A DNA stretch of 64,000 nt, from the NCBI RefSeq assembly GCF_000715075.1, contig NC_134095.1, forward strand, positions 56,664,419-56,728,418, given 5' to 3'. The notes beneath the pieces were generated by a model. The model worked only from the letters and a program-made list of their open reading frames with translations, was not told the DNA's origin and made no database searches. Below are positions 22,622 through 34,192 of this stretch, one piece after another (the first letter of the stretch is position 1; every line of letters starts with the position of its first letter). The DNA comes from Nicotiana tabacum (Eukaryota > Streptophyta > Magnoliopsida > Solanales > Solanaceae). The translations under genes and the position numbers were made by a program.

Positions 22622-25600
22622 TATCACACCTCCTTTTTCACCTACACCCTGCGGAAGGGCGTAAAGGAGTTTTTCCAATTAAAGGACAATCGGAACGAGA
22701 TTTGATTATTAATTATTCAGAGTCGCCACTTGGGAGGTTAATGGTGTTCCAAGTCACCGATTGAATTAGGCATTCCCGGTTAGGCATTCAATCGGATTAT
22801 TAGTTTTGTGTTAGGCATTCCCGGTTTCCGTGGTTCTAGCACGGTCGCTTAACTGTTGTATTTGATTTTATCTGATTCTAATACATGCTAACTCGTGTGC
22901 CTTCTATTAATTTGACACTGCTTTTATTATAATTATTTTTAAAGAATTGCGACGTCATGAAAGTGCGTTTCGAACCACGTCGCAATCAATGCACCCGTAG
23001 TTATCAGCACATTTCGACTTCGTCGAGATTTGGATTTGAGTCGCATCAATGCGCACCCAAATTTAATAAGGTTATTTAATTAAATCGGGCTTAGAGATTC
23101 TAATGTAATGTTATTTTGGGGAAAAGCCATGAAGTTCTCTAAACGGCCATCCCAAATTCTAAATATATCGATAATTATTTACTAAGGGGCTCACATTTAT
23201 TTATTTTTTGTGCGGTGAGGCCCGTCTCAATTTGTGAACCTCTTTTCTATCGTTATTTATTTTTAAAGAATTACGATGTCGCGAAAACGCGTCTCAAACC
23301 ACGTCGCAATCAATGCACCCGTAGTTGTCAATACATTTCGACTTCATCGAGATTTGGATTTGAGTCGCATCAATGCGCACCCAAATTTAAGAAGGTTATT
23401 TAATTAAATCGAGCTTAAAGATTCTAATGTAATATGATTTTAAGGAAGACCATGGGATTTGCTAAATGGCCATCCCAATTTCTAATCATTTTAATAACCC
23501 ATTGTTGACAGTCCGCGCATGTGATTTATTCAGGCGAGGCTAGTAGCAATCCCGAAATAGCTACGATTTCCTATTTATTTGTGTGTCTCTAAAAGACTAG
23601 TTAATTTGGAAATGGATTACACTGAAATAGACTAAGAACCAAATTCAAAGGAGAATTGGGCCTGCCTCATGGCCTTGATGCTGTCCGAACGGCCCAACGA
23701 AGATGAGTATGTTTCCATTGCAACAATTGATATAATATCAATGAGTCACTACACTGACCATGCATACCTTCATTTTAACAAAAAGCCGTGAACTCCAAAA
23801 AAATCCCTAAACGATCTATACTACCAATTGCCTATCAAGACCTGCTGTTTTCAATGAACTAAGTCAATTATGAATGAGTTTGTCTCATGATTTCCAACTG
23901 ATTTCAATACCAATCTACTTACCATAATTATGATTTGCCTTCCAAACGATTTCAGAATCTTAAAACAAAAGCAAACCTTCTACTACTCTATTATGACCAA
24001 TGATGAAAGTACCAATAATTAAGCTAAATGTCATCAAACTTGCTCATGAATTCTCATGTCATGTACACAGGTCTAATTGCTACTGATGACTATTGAATTC
24101 ACACAAACTTTCAAATCAGACCAGGCCCATGCTCAAAGCTATTTCAAATGCCCAATTCAACATTTCCAGATTACGCATCATTCAACATGTAATCGACCCT
24201 ACTGAACAAGTTTAATTATACACATATCTGCCAATTACATAATAGGAAACTACACTATTACTATCATTTAAAATACAGGCTGCTTTCAGTTGAATAACAG
24301 GCCCTGGAATATTTCATTTCAACTTCAACGAGCATACATCAGTGAGATTCAGGGAAATGTACCTGGAAATTGGAATGTAAATAGAGAAAACGAGAGAAAT
24401 CAGCTACTTTGAACAACAACAACCACAAACTCAGCAATGTTACACCACAGAACACAGGCAGATTGCTTTAAAAACCAGATATGTACGCAGACTCCCACAG
24501 ATCAATTTAACATGCATCAAATATACCCTTGACCCTTACAGCTACACCTAAGCACCTCTGTAAGCAGGCTAAACCCAAAGCCCAAAATTGAAATCCAGGC
24601 CTAGTGATGAAACTGTGAAGTTGTTTCGAATTTCTCCATTTTTGATGTTTTTATTTTCTGAATAACCTTAGAATTGGAATGCTAACTGAATTTAAAAGCA
24701 GGAATGAAAGCTCAAATTGAAACTTAGTGCTCAAGGCAGAAGAAAAAGCAGACCCCCCTTTCCCAAGACATCTTATGCCCTTTTATAGGCAACCCCAAAG
24801 AGAATGGACTAGATTCTGATTTTCCAATCAGTCCCCCCCTATTTTCAATTTGGTCCCTCTATTTTTATCTTGCTAAACAAGTAACTACATTACAATTATC
24901 AAAATCTACACTTGCACCCCATTCTAGAAGGCCCTAAGGTATTCTTCTACCCATACAATACCTATACTGCCATTCCCTATACCTTAATATTACTATTCCT
25001 ATCAGAACTACCCTTTTCCATGCCCAGATTACCCCTGAAAGCCTTTCAAAATCACTGAACCTGCCGTCATCCTTAACAGCTATACCCAATATCCTAAACT
25101 ATTCTGAAACTAACTGAAATTAATTAACTAGCATTCAGAAACTAACTAATCAGACTGACTGAACCAATTCTGTTCAATTATACCAACTCAAACAAGCTAA
25201 ACGAAATTAAACGGAGCTTAAGCTACCACGATTAATATTAAATGAACTTAAAACTAATTCTTAAACCATGAACTTATAATCATTCAACCAAATATCAAGC
25301 TCAGAATCAACAGTAATTAACAGAACTTAAACTAATACATTTAAACCATAAAATTAACAGAACAAATAACGAAACAACAACTGTAAATAATACTTCAATC
25401 ATGCGAGTAAAAGAAGCAGTAAAAAAAAACTCACAAAGGCATAAGGGATTCCGGCCAGTCATAAACATCTGAATCCTTTCAGATTTTTGACGCGTAACAT
25501 CCCTAACCATGTGTTCTTACAAGAGAACACATGGTTAAAGATACTACGGTTTGAAATCAAAAGGATTTGGTTTTAGGGTTTGGCCAGAAATTCTTAGATC

Positions 25601-26606
25601 TAAGATTTGGGCCGTTTCATGGTGATTTGAAAGAAAACAACCACGGATTAGTGTTGAGGGAGGGCTGGGGGTTGTGGGGTATGATTTTGGACTAATTTGG
25701 ACGAACCTGTCACTTGGCCGAAAAAATTCAAATTAAGATTCGAAGAGTTCCGGCCTTGTTCGAGGTGAACCAATGGGTGCAATGGAAAGAGGAGAGTGAG
25801 GGGGATCTGTGGTGTTAATCTCAGGGTGAACGACATAGTTTGTGTTCACCGCCGACAAGGGATTTAGGGGCGGCGCGGATTAGGGTTTGAGGAGAAGGGG
25901 TGGGGTGAAGAAGACGAGGCAAATGGGGGTAGGGGGGAAGGTTCGGACACTTAAATACCGGTAACCTAGTTAGTTCCGGACCGTTGGATTGATGAGATCC
26001 AACGGTCCTGATCCAAGGACCCCGAAACGACGCCGTTTTGTTTAGAAGGAGGCAGACCGGGTAAGGACCTGGGCTGGACTGAATTAAAATGCTTGAGGCG
26101 TTTGGGCCTGAAATGTTTTAGTGCATTTGGCCCAAATTTGGGTCTCAAATAAGACCACTTTTATGCTCTTATTATTTTTTCATTTTCTTTTCTTGCTTTT
26201 ATAATTTTTATAATAATTTTTATAATTTTTATAAAGATGTAAAATTTAACACGAAATCCTGATTATTTTAAAACAAAGACTAATTAATTCCTAAAATTGT
26301 TCAAAAACTATTTTGTAACAAATTCACAATAAAATCATTAAAAATGCAAACGTGAACTATTTTTGTGATTCTTCATATTTTGTTCTAAACAAATTAATCC
26401 CTAATTGATACTAAAAATATAAAACTAAAACCTAAATGCAAAAATGCGTATTTTTGTATTTTATAAAAATTAACACGCACAAATAAAATGCAACAATTAT
26501 CAGAAGATGACAGCAAAACGCACAAAAATTGTAAAAATAAAGAAAAATTATTTTGTTTGGGATTTTGGGAATTATTCATATATAGGGCAAAAATCACGTG
26601 CTCACA
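22622..26606 (-). repeat. Element B 3' LTR (3985 bp)
   Basis: Aligns along its length with 40734-44759 at visibly high identity. One block (22765-22820) is replaced by a shorter scrambled segment. Minus-strand TATA box CCTATAAAAGG at 24779-24789. It contains an internal direct duplication (about 22940-23260 and 23261-23510). All short open frames in this LTR are unsupported. Confidence 0.9.
22940..23510. repeat. Direct duplication inside B LTR
   Basis: Two diverged copies, ~320 and ~250 bp. Each contains AACCACGTCGCAATCAATGC, GAGATTTGGATTTGAGTCGC and ATTTAATTAAATCG. The same pair lies in the 5' LTR at about 41093-41660, so the duplication predates insertion. Element A has one related copy. 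Confidence 0.8.
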
Positions 26607-26619
26607 GCTGCCCCTCTTT
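26607..26619 (-). promoter_or_regulatory. Element B polypurine tract
   Basis: Minus-strand AAAGAGGGGCAGC adjoins the 3' LTR start TGTGAGCACG. Identical to the tract of element A. Confidence 0.85.
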
Positions 26620-26737
26620 GCTCGGAAACGCGAAAGGTTTCCGGGCAAAGACAAGTGAGCAAATACGAGCGATTTTTGCCCGTTCGAAAATTCCGTGTGA
26701 AGCATTTTTGAAAAGCTTGACCGCATCCTGCTTCGGA

Positions 26738-26785
26738 GGTTGCCTACATATCCTGGGCTAAACAGGAATCAGGTCAGTGTAGTTC
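26738..26785 (-). promoter_or_regulatory. Covarying hairpin, copy B4 (next to PPT)
   Basis: Outer stem CTACA/TGTAG, inner stem TCCTG/CAGGA. Together with A4 it carries the A-T version of the outer closing pair, compared with G-C in the other six copies. Confidence 0.85.
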
Positions 26786-27059
26786 AGGAGTGTCTGGTAG
26801 CTGGGACTACCAGGAACTGTGATTGCACTGCGCTTGCTGCTGTTACTGCTGCTGTTGCTGCTTGCTGACCTCCCTTATTACATCGTGTCAAAGATAAAAG
26901 AAGCTAAACTAACTATGCTCTATGAATTATAAAAATCCTATCTAAATTCTTCAAACTTGCTCTTGTACTTCCTTGTTGCCTTGTTGTCTCATTGTCTTGT
27001 GCTTTCTCGATGAAAATCCATATTTCCATTCCCTTAGGCGGACCCCCAACTTCTGAAAC

Positions 27060-27690
27060 TTGAACTGTATGTATTCCTCTGTTATACAGGCGGGATCCTG
27101 ACATGCTGGACTTGAAATCAAAACTACTCCTCTATTATCCAGGCGGGTTCCTGATTGCTGAACATAAAATTGAAACTGCTCCTCTATTATCCAGGCGGGC
27201 TCCTGATTTCGACTGCTTAAAATATTCAACACCTCCATTTTCCAGGCGGGTTCCTGATTGCTAAAATTGAACCGTATGTCTCTATTCTCCAGGCGGACTC
27301 CTGATTGCTAAAATTAAATTGTATGTCTCTATTCTCCAGGCGGACTCCTCACTTTCCAAAATTAAATTGTATGTCTCAATTTTCCAGGCGGACTCCTGAT
27401 TTCGACTGCTTAAAATATTCAACACCTCCATTTTCCAGGCGGGTTCCTGATTGCTAAAATTGAACTGTATGTCTCTATTCTCCAGGCGGACTCCTGATTG
27501 CTAAAATTAAATTGTATGTCTCTATTCTCCAGGCGGACTCCTGACTTTCCAAAATTAAATTGTATGTCTCTGTTTTCCAGGCGGACTCCTGATTGCTAAA
27601 ATTAAAATGTATGTCTCTGTTTTCCAGGCAGACTCCTGATTTTCGGGTATATGAATTACATCCTATTATCCAGGAAGGTCCTGACAATTT
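27060..27690. repeat. Tandem array in B 3'UTR, ~48-bp unit with ~194-bp super-repeat
   Basis: About 12 units of TTCTCCAGGCGGACTCCTGA followed by TTGCTAAAATTAAATTGTAT. The variant with TTTCGACTGCTTAAAATATT recurs at 27207 and 27401, a ~194-bp shift. Every unit contains CAGG-N6-CCTG, a potential 4-bp hairpin also present in the A 3'UTR. Confidence 0.85.
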
Positions 27691-28594
27691 ACACTTGTTC
27701 TAATCGTGCCAACTTTGCAATCAATTCGATTCCCCTTATGCATTTCAAGATTATCTTGTATTTAATCAAACCGTACTTTGCAATTAAACCTGGTTACTAC
27801 TTGTTTTCCTTCTTGGAGAATTCCTTTTCAACGACTAACTTTCTTCCCCTGTTACAATCAAAGAAAATTTCGTTAGTTTAAAATGGTGGTTAGTTGATGG
27901 CATTCTTGCTGAAAAACCCTTCCCCTGCATTGCTTTGTGTTGACTGATTTCCACATACTGTCCCTGAACCGCTTGACTTTCTGACCAACTTTTAAATTTC
28001 CCGAAATCCGGTGACCTAAGTGTTTTACACCCCTGCTGTTGTTTTACTTTTCTGACCTTTTGTTTGAGCTTTTGCCTTTCCCACGACATTCCCCAATCAT
28101 TTCCCCAATGAAACTTCCGTTAATTCCCTGTATTCCACTTTACATCATGTTGTTTTTGGCATGCTCTGACCACGCTGTGCTTTACAATTCCGGAAACTGG
28201 TAGTAAGCTTTGAAGTCCCTTCTACTTGCTTTGATCAAAACTAGCACTGGAATATCTCAGCTAGATAAAACCCTCAACAGAAAATGAAATGCGATGATTT
28301 TTGAGTTAAGGATAAGAAGAATCCAAAACCAGATGACTGTTTTAAGGAGAGAAGGAAAAGAAACTTATCTGAGCGAAACAACTGGTACCCATGGTCATGA
28401 CATGCATTTTGGATTAATCGGCCCAATCTGTCCAAATAACCAGCTTTCAAATTGCCGTACTTTGTTGCCCAGAACTTCCATCAATGGTTTGAATTACCCA
28501 GACCTTACCCTTGTTTTCCTGCGGTACCTCGAAACATTTTTCCACCCACAAAACTTTTGCCTTTTAACCATCTTTCAACTCCCTTTCGCCTCAA

Positions 28595-28684
28595 GGTGCC
28601 CGCGCGGGTTTTCACCAATAAGACTCTCTCATTTATTTTTCTCTCGGCTCCCGTTGCCTTATGGTGCCCGTGAAGGTTTTCACC
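28595..28684 (-). promoter_or_regulatory. Paired GUGAAAACC hairpins, element B
   Basis: Hairpins at 28595-28616 (GGTG-CCCG-CG-CGGG-TTTT-CACC) and 28663-28684 (GGTG-CCC-GTGA-AGG-TTTT-CACC). In the second the third inner pair is a U-G wobble in sense RNA. Both are followed by AATAAGACTCTCTCATTT. Confidence 0.75.
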
Positions 28685-28988
28685 AATAAGACTCTCTCAT
28701 TTTACTTTCATTTTTTCTTGCTTGAACCAGAGTGTCGCCACTGATACGAATTACCGTCACCTGCTCGACCTGACATTTCTTAGAAATTGATCAAAAGGTC
28801 TTTCTTTGGACCGTAATGTAGTCTTTTGGATTGGGTTAGAAAGAAAGGTATAAAAGGCTCAAAACAATTCGAATGGGTTCAAATTACAACTTTCAGAATC
28901 CAACTTTCATAACAATCACAACTTCTGCCCCAGTTTCTTGCTTGGGGATTTTTGGATTTCTATTTGGTATGACTGAACCTCAGAGTAA

Positions 28989-29030
28989 GGCTGCCTACGT
29001 ACCCTTTCGGGATCAAGTCAAACGTAGTTC
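28989..29030 (-). promoter_or_regulatory. Covarying hairpin, copy B3 (after pol)
   Basis: Outer stem CTACG/CGTAG. The inner stem is shorter, CCC/GGG, with a sense-strand GAAA (GNRA-type) loop. It lies ~335 nt after the pol stop. Confidence 0.8.
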
Positions 29031-29365
29031 ATTATATTTAACCTTTGTTGTTGTGATTTTCTTTCTTTCCTGTTCTTTCGCTTTCCTTTCTTTCTTTTCC
29101 TTTTCTTCTTCTCTCTTTTTTCTTTCTTTTCTTTTTGTTTTTCTCTTCTTTCCTTTCTTTTTGTTTTTCTCTTCTTTCCTTTATGTTCGGCACCTGTGTT
29201 CCCTGATAGTACCGGTGATTCCGAAAGAGGGGTATGAAAAAATAAGTAAGGCTCGAAGGGGATAACAAGGGATAAGAGTGTTTGGATAGCAGGACAAAAT
29301 GCCTTCATCATTTCAATCTTTAAGATATGCCAAATACAAACAGATACATTTAAAAAATAAAGAAA

Positions 29366-30600
29366 TCATACATAATATCTCTTGACCGCATCAGAATTGA
29401 TGGCCATTTTTATACATTTTCCTTCCACATCTGTCAAATACAATGCTCCATTAGACAACACTCTGGTTATTACGAATGGTCCCTGCCAGTTTGGGGCAAA
29501 CTTTCCTTTCGCTTCAGCCCAATGAGCCAAAATCCGCCTCAGGACTAATTGCCCGACTTCGAATTTCCTTGGACGCACTTTCTTGTTGTATTCTCTTGCC
29601 ATTCTTCATTGGTACAGTTGGCCATGACACACTGATGCCAATCTCTTCTCGTCAATCAAACTCAGCTACTCAAGACGGCTTTTCACCCATTCATCATCGT
29701 CGATCTCAGCCTCGGCAATGATTTGCAGGGATGGGATTTCCACTTCTGCGGGTATTACTGCCTCGGTACCATATACCAGTGAGTAAGGAGTCGCCCCTAC
29801 CGAGGTGCGAACGGTGGTGCGGTATCCTAACAATACAAAAGGCAATTTCTCGTGCCACTGTCTAGATCCCTCAACCATCTTCCGAAGTATTTTCTTTATA
29901 TTCTTATTGGCTGCTTCAACCGCACCATTTGCCTTGGGACGGTACGGAGTAGAATGCCTATGAGTAATCTTAAACTGCTCGCATGTTTCCTTCATCAAAT
30001 GACTATTAAGATTAGCCCCATTATCTGTGATGATTACCTATGGAATCCCAAACCGACAGATGATATTTGAATGCACGAAGTCGACTACCGCCTTCTTAGT
30101 CACAGATTTGAACGTCTTAGCTTCCACCCACTTGGTAAAATAATCTATAGCTACCAAAATAAACCTGTGCCCATTTGACGCTGCCGGATCAATTGGCCCA
30201 ATAACATCCATTCCCCACGCAACAAAAGGCCATGGTGCGGACATCGTATGTAATTCTATTGGTGGAGAATGAATCAAATCTCCATGTACTTGGCATTGAT
30301 GACACTTACGCACAAAATTGATACAATCTCACTCCATCGTGAGCCAATAATAACCCGCTCGGAGAATCTTTTTTGCTAGAACATACCCACTCATATGTGG
30401 CCCACAAACTCCGGAATGCACTTCAGTCATGATAGTTGTGGCCTGCCGTGCATCTATACATCTCAGCAAACCGAGATCTGGCGTTCTTTTGTACAACACT
30501 CCTCCACTAAGGAAAAACCCACTTGCCAATCGCCGAATTTTTCTCTTCTGATCACCGGTGGCCTGCGTTGGATATACTCCCGCTCTAATGTATTCTTTGA
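29366..30600 (-). pseudogene. Element B integrase
   Basis: The zinc-binding region reads EVHSGVCGPHMSG then CINFVRKCHQC (HHCC), with a TGA stop at 30329 between the halves. The catalytic core has MDVIGPI (first Asp, ~30205), ITDNGANL (second Asp, ~30025) and GAVEAANKNIKK (Glu, ~29920), so the DDE triad is present. RTSVGATPYSLVYGTEAVIP and a C-terminal KFEVGQLVLRR...GPFVITRVLSNGALYL resemble the GPY/F-type end. No chromodomain follows, as expected for Tat rather than chromoviruses. Stops at 30038, 29666 and ~29606 disable it. Confidence 0.9.
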
Positions 30601-30699
30601 TATCATGGAACCATGGCCCTCCATCGATTTCCTCTTCTATCACATTACAGTAAGCATGCTGATCACGGACCTGAATCTGCAATGGATCAACATAAGTCT

Positions 30700-31110
30700 T
30701 ATCTGGATGGTGCAACATTGACGCTAAAGTAGCCAAAGCATCAGCAACCTCATTATGAATCCTTGGAATGTGCCTGAATTCTATGGCATGAAAACGCTGG
30801 CAAAGCTCATGCAGACACTGCCAATACGGTATGAGCTTCAAATCCCGTGTTTCCCATTCCCCTTGAATCTGGTGTACCAGTAGGTCCGAGTCACCCATGA
30901 CCAAGACTTCCCGTACACCCATATCCACAGCTAATCTCAATCCCAATATACACGCCTCATATTCTGCCATGTTGTTTGTACAGTAGAAACGAAGCCAAGC
31001 TGTAACAGGGTAATGTTGACCTGTTTCCAAAATAAGTACCGCTCCTATTCCCACGCCTTTCATATTTGCAGCCCCATCAAAGAAAAGTTTCCATCCCAAC
31101 TTCTCAGCTT
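30700..31110 (-). pseudogene. Element B second (archaeal-type) RNase H
   Basis: Lies inside the longest open stretch (30329-31672). GWKLFFDGAANMKGVGIGAV carries the first catalytic Asp (~31075). NNMAEYEACILGLRLA carries the Glu, VLVMGDSDLLVHQIQG the next Asp, and NEVADALATLAS the last Asp. This extra RNase H after the RT-linked one is a marker of the Tat/Ogre lineage. All catalytic residues are visible and no stop falls inside it. Confidence 0.9.
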
Positions 31111-31119
31111 GTTCCAATT

Positions 31120-32560
31120 CATCAACGTGCATCACCTCTTCATCAGGGAAATAGGTTTTCAAAGGTTTATAATCTTCATCGACGGGGTTCTCAGCCAAAT
31201 GATCGGCTAATGCTTGTGCTTTCATGGCAGTCCGTGTCACATAGATAATGTCGAACTCTGTGAGCAAGATCTGCCACTTTGCAAGCCTTCCTGTGGGCAT
31301 GAGTTTCTGAAAAATATACTTCAATGGGTCCAAGCGAGATATAAGGTAAGTAGTGTAGGATGACAAGTAATGTTTCAACTTCTGTGCCACCCAAGTTAGG
31401 GCGCAACATGTCCTTTCCAGATGAGTATACTTAGCCTCGTAAGATGTAAACTTCTTGCTGAGATAGTAGATAGCCTGCTCCTTTCTACCCGTAACATCGT
31501 GCTGCCCCAATACGCAGCCGAATGAACTGTCCACAACTGTCAGATATAGAATCAAGGGCCTCCCTGGTTCTGGCGGAACCAACACAAGTGGGTTTGACAA
31601 ATACCCCTTTATCTTATCAAAAGCCTCCTGACATTCATCAGTCCATTTGACCGCAACATCTTTTTTCAACAACTTGAAAATTGGTTCACAAGTTGCCGTG
31701 AGCTAAGCAATGAACCTGCTGATATAGTTCAATCTTCCCAACAAACTCATCACCTCGGTTTTGTTTTTTGGAGGTGGCAACTCCTGAATAGCTTTGATCT
31801 TTGACGGGTCTAATTCAATACCCCGCCGGCTGACTATAAACCCCAACAACTTTCCGGATGGCACCCCGAAAGAACACTTTGCGGGATTGAGCTTAAGATT
31901 GTACCTGCGGAGCCTTTGAAAGAACTTTCTCAAATCTCTGACATGGTCGGATTGCTGTCTAGACTTCACGATCACGTCATCCACGTATACCTCGATTTCC
32001 TTATGTATCATATCATGGAAGATGGTTGTCATGGCCCTCATATAAGTTGCCCCAACATTTTTCAAACCAAATGGCATGACCCGATAACAATATGTTCCCC
32101 ACGGCGTGATGAATGCCGTCTTTTCTGCATCTTCCTTGTCCATTAGAATCTAATGATAACCCGCACAACAATCCATAAAAGATCCAATATCATGTTTGGC
32201 ACAATTGTCGATCAGTATATGGATGTTGGACAATGGGAAATTATCTTTTGGACTTGCCTTGTTAAGGTCTCGATAATCGACGCACACCCTGGTCTTGCCA
32301 TCCTTCTTTGGCACAGGCACGACATTAGCTAACCAAATGGGGTACCGCGTAACCTGAATGACTTTTGCCTCAAACTGCTTGGTAATCTCTTCTTTGATCT
32401 TCACACTTATGTCCATTTTGAACTTTCTCAACTTCTGCTTGATAGGAAGGAGCGCTGGATCAGTGGGTAATTTATGAACCACCGAATCAGTGCTTAGACC
32501 TGGCATGTCATCATATGACCATGCAAAAACATCTTTGTACTCATGCAATACTTTAATTAT
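31120..32560 (-). pseudogene. Element B reverse transcriptase and RT-linked RNase H
   Basis: RT begins around VFAWSYDDMPGLSTDSVVHKLP and continues through WLANVVPVPKKDGKTRVCVDYRDLNKASPKDNFPLSNIH. It then has FMDCCAGYH with a TAG stop at 32150, TPWGTYCYRVMPFGLKNVGATYMRAM, and the catalytic EVYVDDVIVKS (YVDD, ~31980). After a TAG at 31703 comes the connection and first RNase H: FVLYLTVVDSSFGCVLGQH-like and KQAIYYLSKKFTSYEAKY-type motifs, ending near ALADHLAENP. Compared with typical RNase H the first Asp reads TVVDSSFG. Catalytic motifs are otherwise intact; only point stops break it. Confidence 0.9.
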
Positions 32561-32843
32561 CTCCTCCTTGAGTTGTGGCTCCAGATGAACACTTATTTTA
32601 GTTTCCCGCACATTGTCCTGGTCCCCTAGATTAACCGCTTCTGTGTCATTTAGGTTAGGTTTGGGTTTTTCTTCAAAATGACTTAATTCTTTACTAATTT
32701 CCTCATAAGCTTCATCAACGTTACAGTCCACCCCATCATCACACTCGATCTCTTGTATTACTACTTCTGAGCTAGATTGGCTTTTAAAACTGGGCCGAAG
32801 GTTCCTCATGCATGTCATATCATTGATATCAGCATAAAAAGAA

Positions 32844-33017
32844 CTGTACAAAAAGAAAAGAAAAGAAAATGGAAAGAGAATTAGGGACGAAGAAAATTGC
32901 ATTTCATTAAATGTAAAGACAACAAGGTTTTAACTCGTCCAAACAGACGGAACATAGCAACTGGATTACAAACCCTGGAATAATCCAGGTGACAAAAAGG
33001 AAAACAAAACCCACTAC
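32844..33017 (-). other. Candidate intron between G-patch and RT
   Basis: On the minus strand a weak donor TG/GTAGTGG (GT at 33017-33016) and a strong acceptor, a long pyrimidine run TTTTCTTTTCTTTTCTTTTT then GTACAG/TTC, bound a 174-nt segment. It contains TAG at 33016 and two more stops. Removing it joins codon phase 2 to phase 2, so the polyprotein frame is kept. A spliced intron at this place is known from Ogre elements. The donor choice is inference. Confidence 0.6.
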
Positions 33018-33622
33018 CACGACTCCCTCCGAACTGGAAGAGGAGTAACTTCCCAATTATTGATGTTAGCATGTGGTCCGATGTACTGTATGTCTGCTCT
33101 GCTTGATCCTTCCCCGGCCTTAACCATGTTTACTTCAGCAAATACTTTCTCAAACGCCTTATCCAAATTCCCTTCTGCCCCAATTAACGAACCTGACATC
33201 TTCGCCAATGACTCTTTCTTGATACCCGGCCTGACGAAGGACCTAGACAATCGAGGAATTGGTTTAGGAAGCACCCAAGCTTTCTTCTTCAATTTACGGG
33301 CCCTTTTGACATCTGCCGTTGTTGGCTTGAACCCTAACCCGAAGGTGTCCAGATTTTTGGGCAAAGACACAGGTTGAGTAATGCCCTGAAGTTCAACCCC
33401 CAAACCTTTCCCGGGCACGAACCCGTTATTCAGCATTTCTGACACTACCATGACGGTCGCAGCTGGCACCCTGGGACATGGCATGCTTTTACCCTCGGGC
33501 ACCCTGCTCACCGGAACTGTGTCAAAGACCTGATAAACCCATGGCCCCCTATCATCTTCAGTCTCCATAAAGGGTACAAGGGCATCATTCATGGCGCATG
33601 TGGGATCTTCCCCATGTAACAC
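33018..33622 (-). pseudogene. Element B G-patch domain region
   Basis: A 200-residue stretch following the protease. SEMLNNGFVPGKGLGVELQG (~33390-33450) is a G-patch motif (hydrophobic-x2-Gly-Phe...Gly-x-Gly-Leu-Gly), an RNA-binding fold. It is followed by a basic segment RARKLKKKAWVLPKP and then acidic/neutral linker up to the candidate intron donor at 33017. G-patches occur after the protease in some retroviruses and retroelements. A stop at 33629 separates it from the protease. Confidence 0.75.
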
Positions 33623-33628
33623 AATTTC

Positions 33629-34192
33629 TTATCTGTCCCACTCGAATTTGACCATTTGGTACAGTGTGGAGGGCACGGCTTTGGCCGCATGAATCCATGG
33701 TCGACCCAACAAAAGATTATAGGATACTGCAGCATCCAGTACCTGAAATTCCATCGTGAACTCGACTGGGCCAATAGTCAATTCGAGTACAATATCCCCT
33801 ACCGTGTTTGTTCCCCCTCCGTCGAACCCTCGAACACAAATGCTATTTTTGCGGATTCTATCCTCATCAATCTTTAACTTGTTCAATGTGGATAACGTGC
33901 AAATATTAGCGCTCGACCCGTTATCGATTAGTGCCCGAGTAACCATTGAACCTTCACATTTGACCGTCAAATAGAGAGCCTTGTTGTGTTCTGTGCCTTC
34001 CATAGGCAATTCATCATCAGAAAATGCTACCCTGTTCACTTCAAAGATCTTGTTGGCAATTGTCTCTAAATGGTTCACTGAAATTTTGTCGGGCACATGA
34101 GCCTCATTCAATATCTTCAATAAAGCTCGGCAGTGCTCATCAGAGTGAATTAATAATGACAACAACGAGATTTGGGCCGGTGTTTTTCTCAG
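33629..34192 (-). pseudogene. Element B aspartic protease
   Basis: TRALIDNGSSANICTLSTL (~33895-33945) is the active-site region, DNGSS replacing the classic DTGA, a form I associate with this lineage. GFDGGGTNTVGDIVLEL corresponds to the flap, and VLDAAVSYNLLLGRPWIH (~33690-33740) to the C-terminal LLGRPW motif. The preceding LSLLIHSDEHCRALLKILNEAHVP is a conserved linker. The frame is open from 34165 to the stop at 33629. Confidence 0.88.

Larger units (their letters stand above)
26620..29365 (-). other. Element B 3'UTR (noncoding, repeat-rich)
   Basis: About 2.7 kb after the pol stop. It contains hairpin copies B4 (26738) and B3 (28989), a short CTG-type microsatellite (26829-26866), the ~48-bp array, the paired GUGAAAACC hairpins, and a C/T-rich tract (29040-29180) whose reverse strand gives a spurious Lys/Glu/Arg open frame. 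Confidence 0.8.

Noticed and set aside
22622..26606. Host gene fragments in the 4-kb B LTR (several 60-110 aa frames)
   Set aside because: The same frames recur or are broken between the two LTR copies with no shared domain; ordinary LTR sequence.
29018..29311. Lys/Glu/Arg-rich small protein
   Set aside because: Reverse strand of a C/T-rich tract in the B 3'UTR; no start context or conservation.
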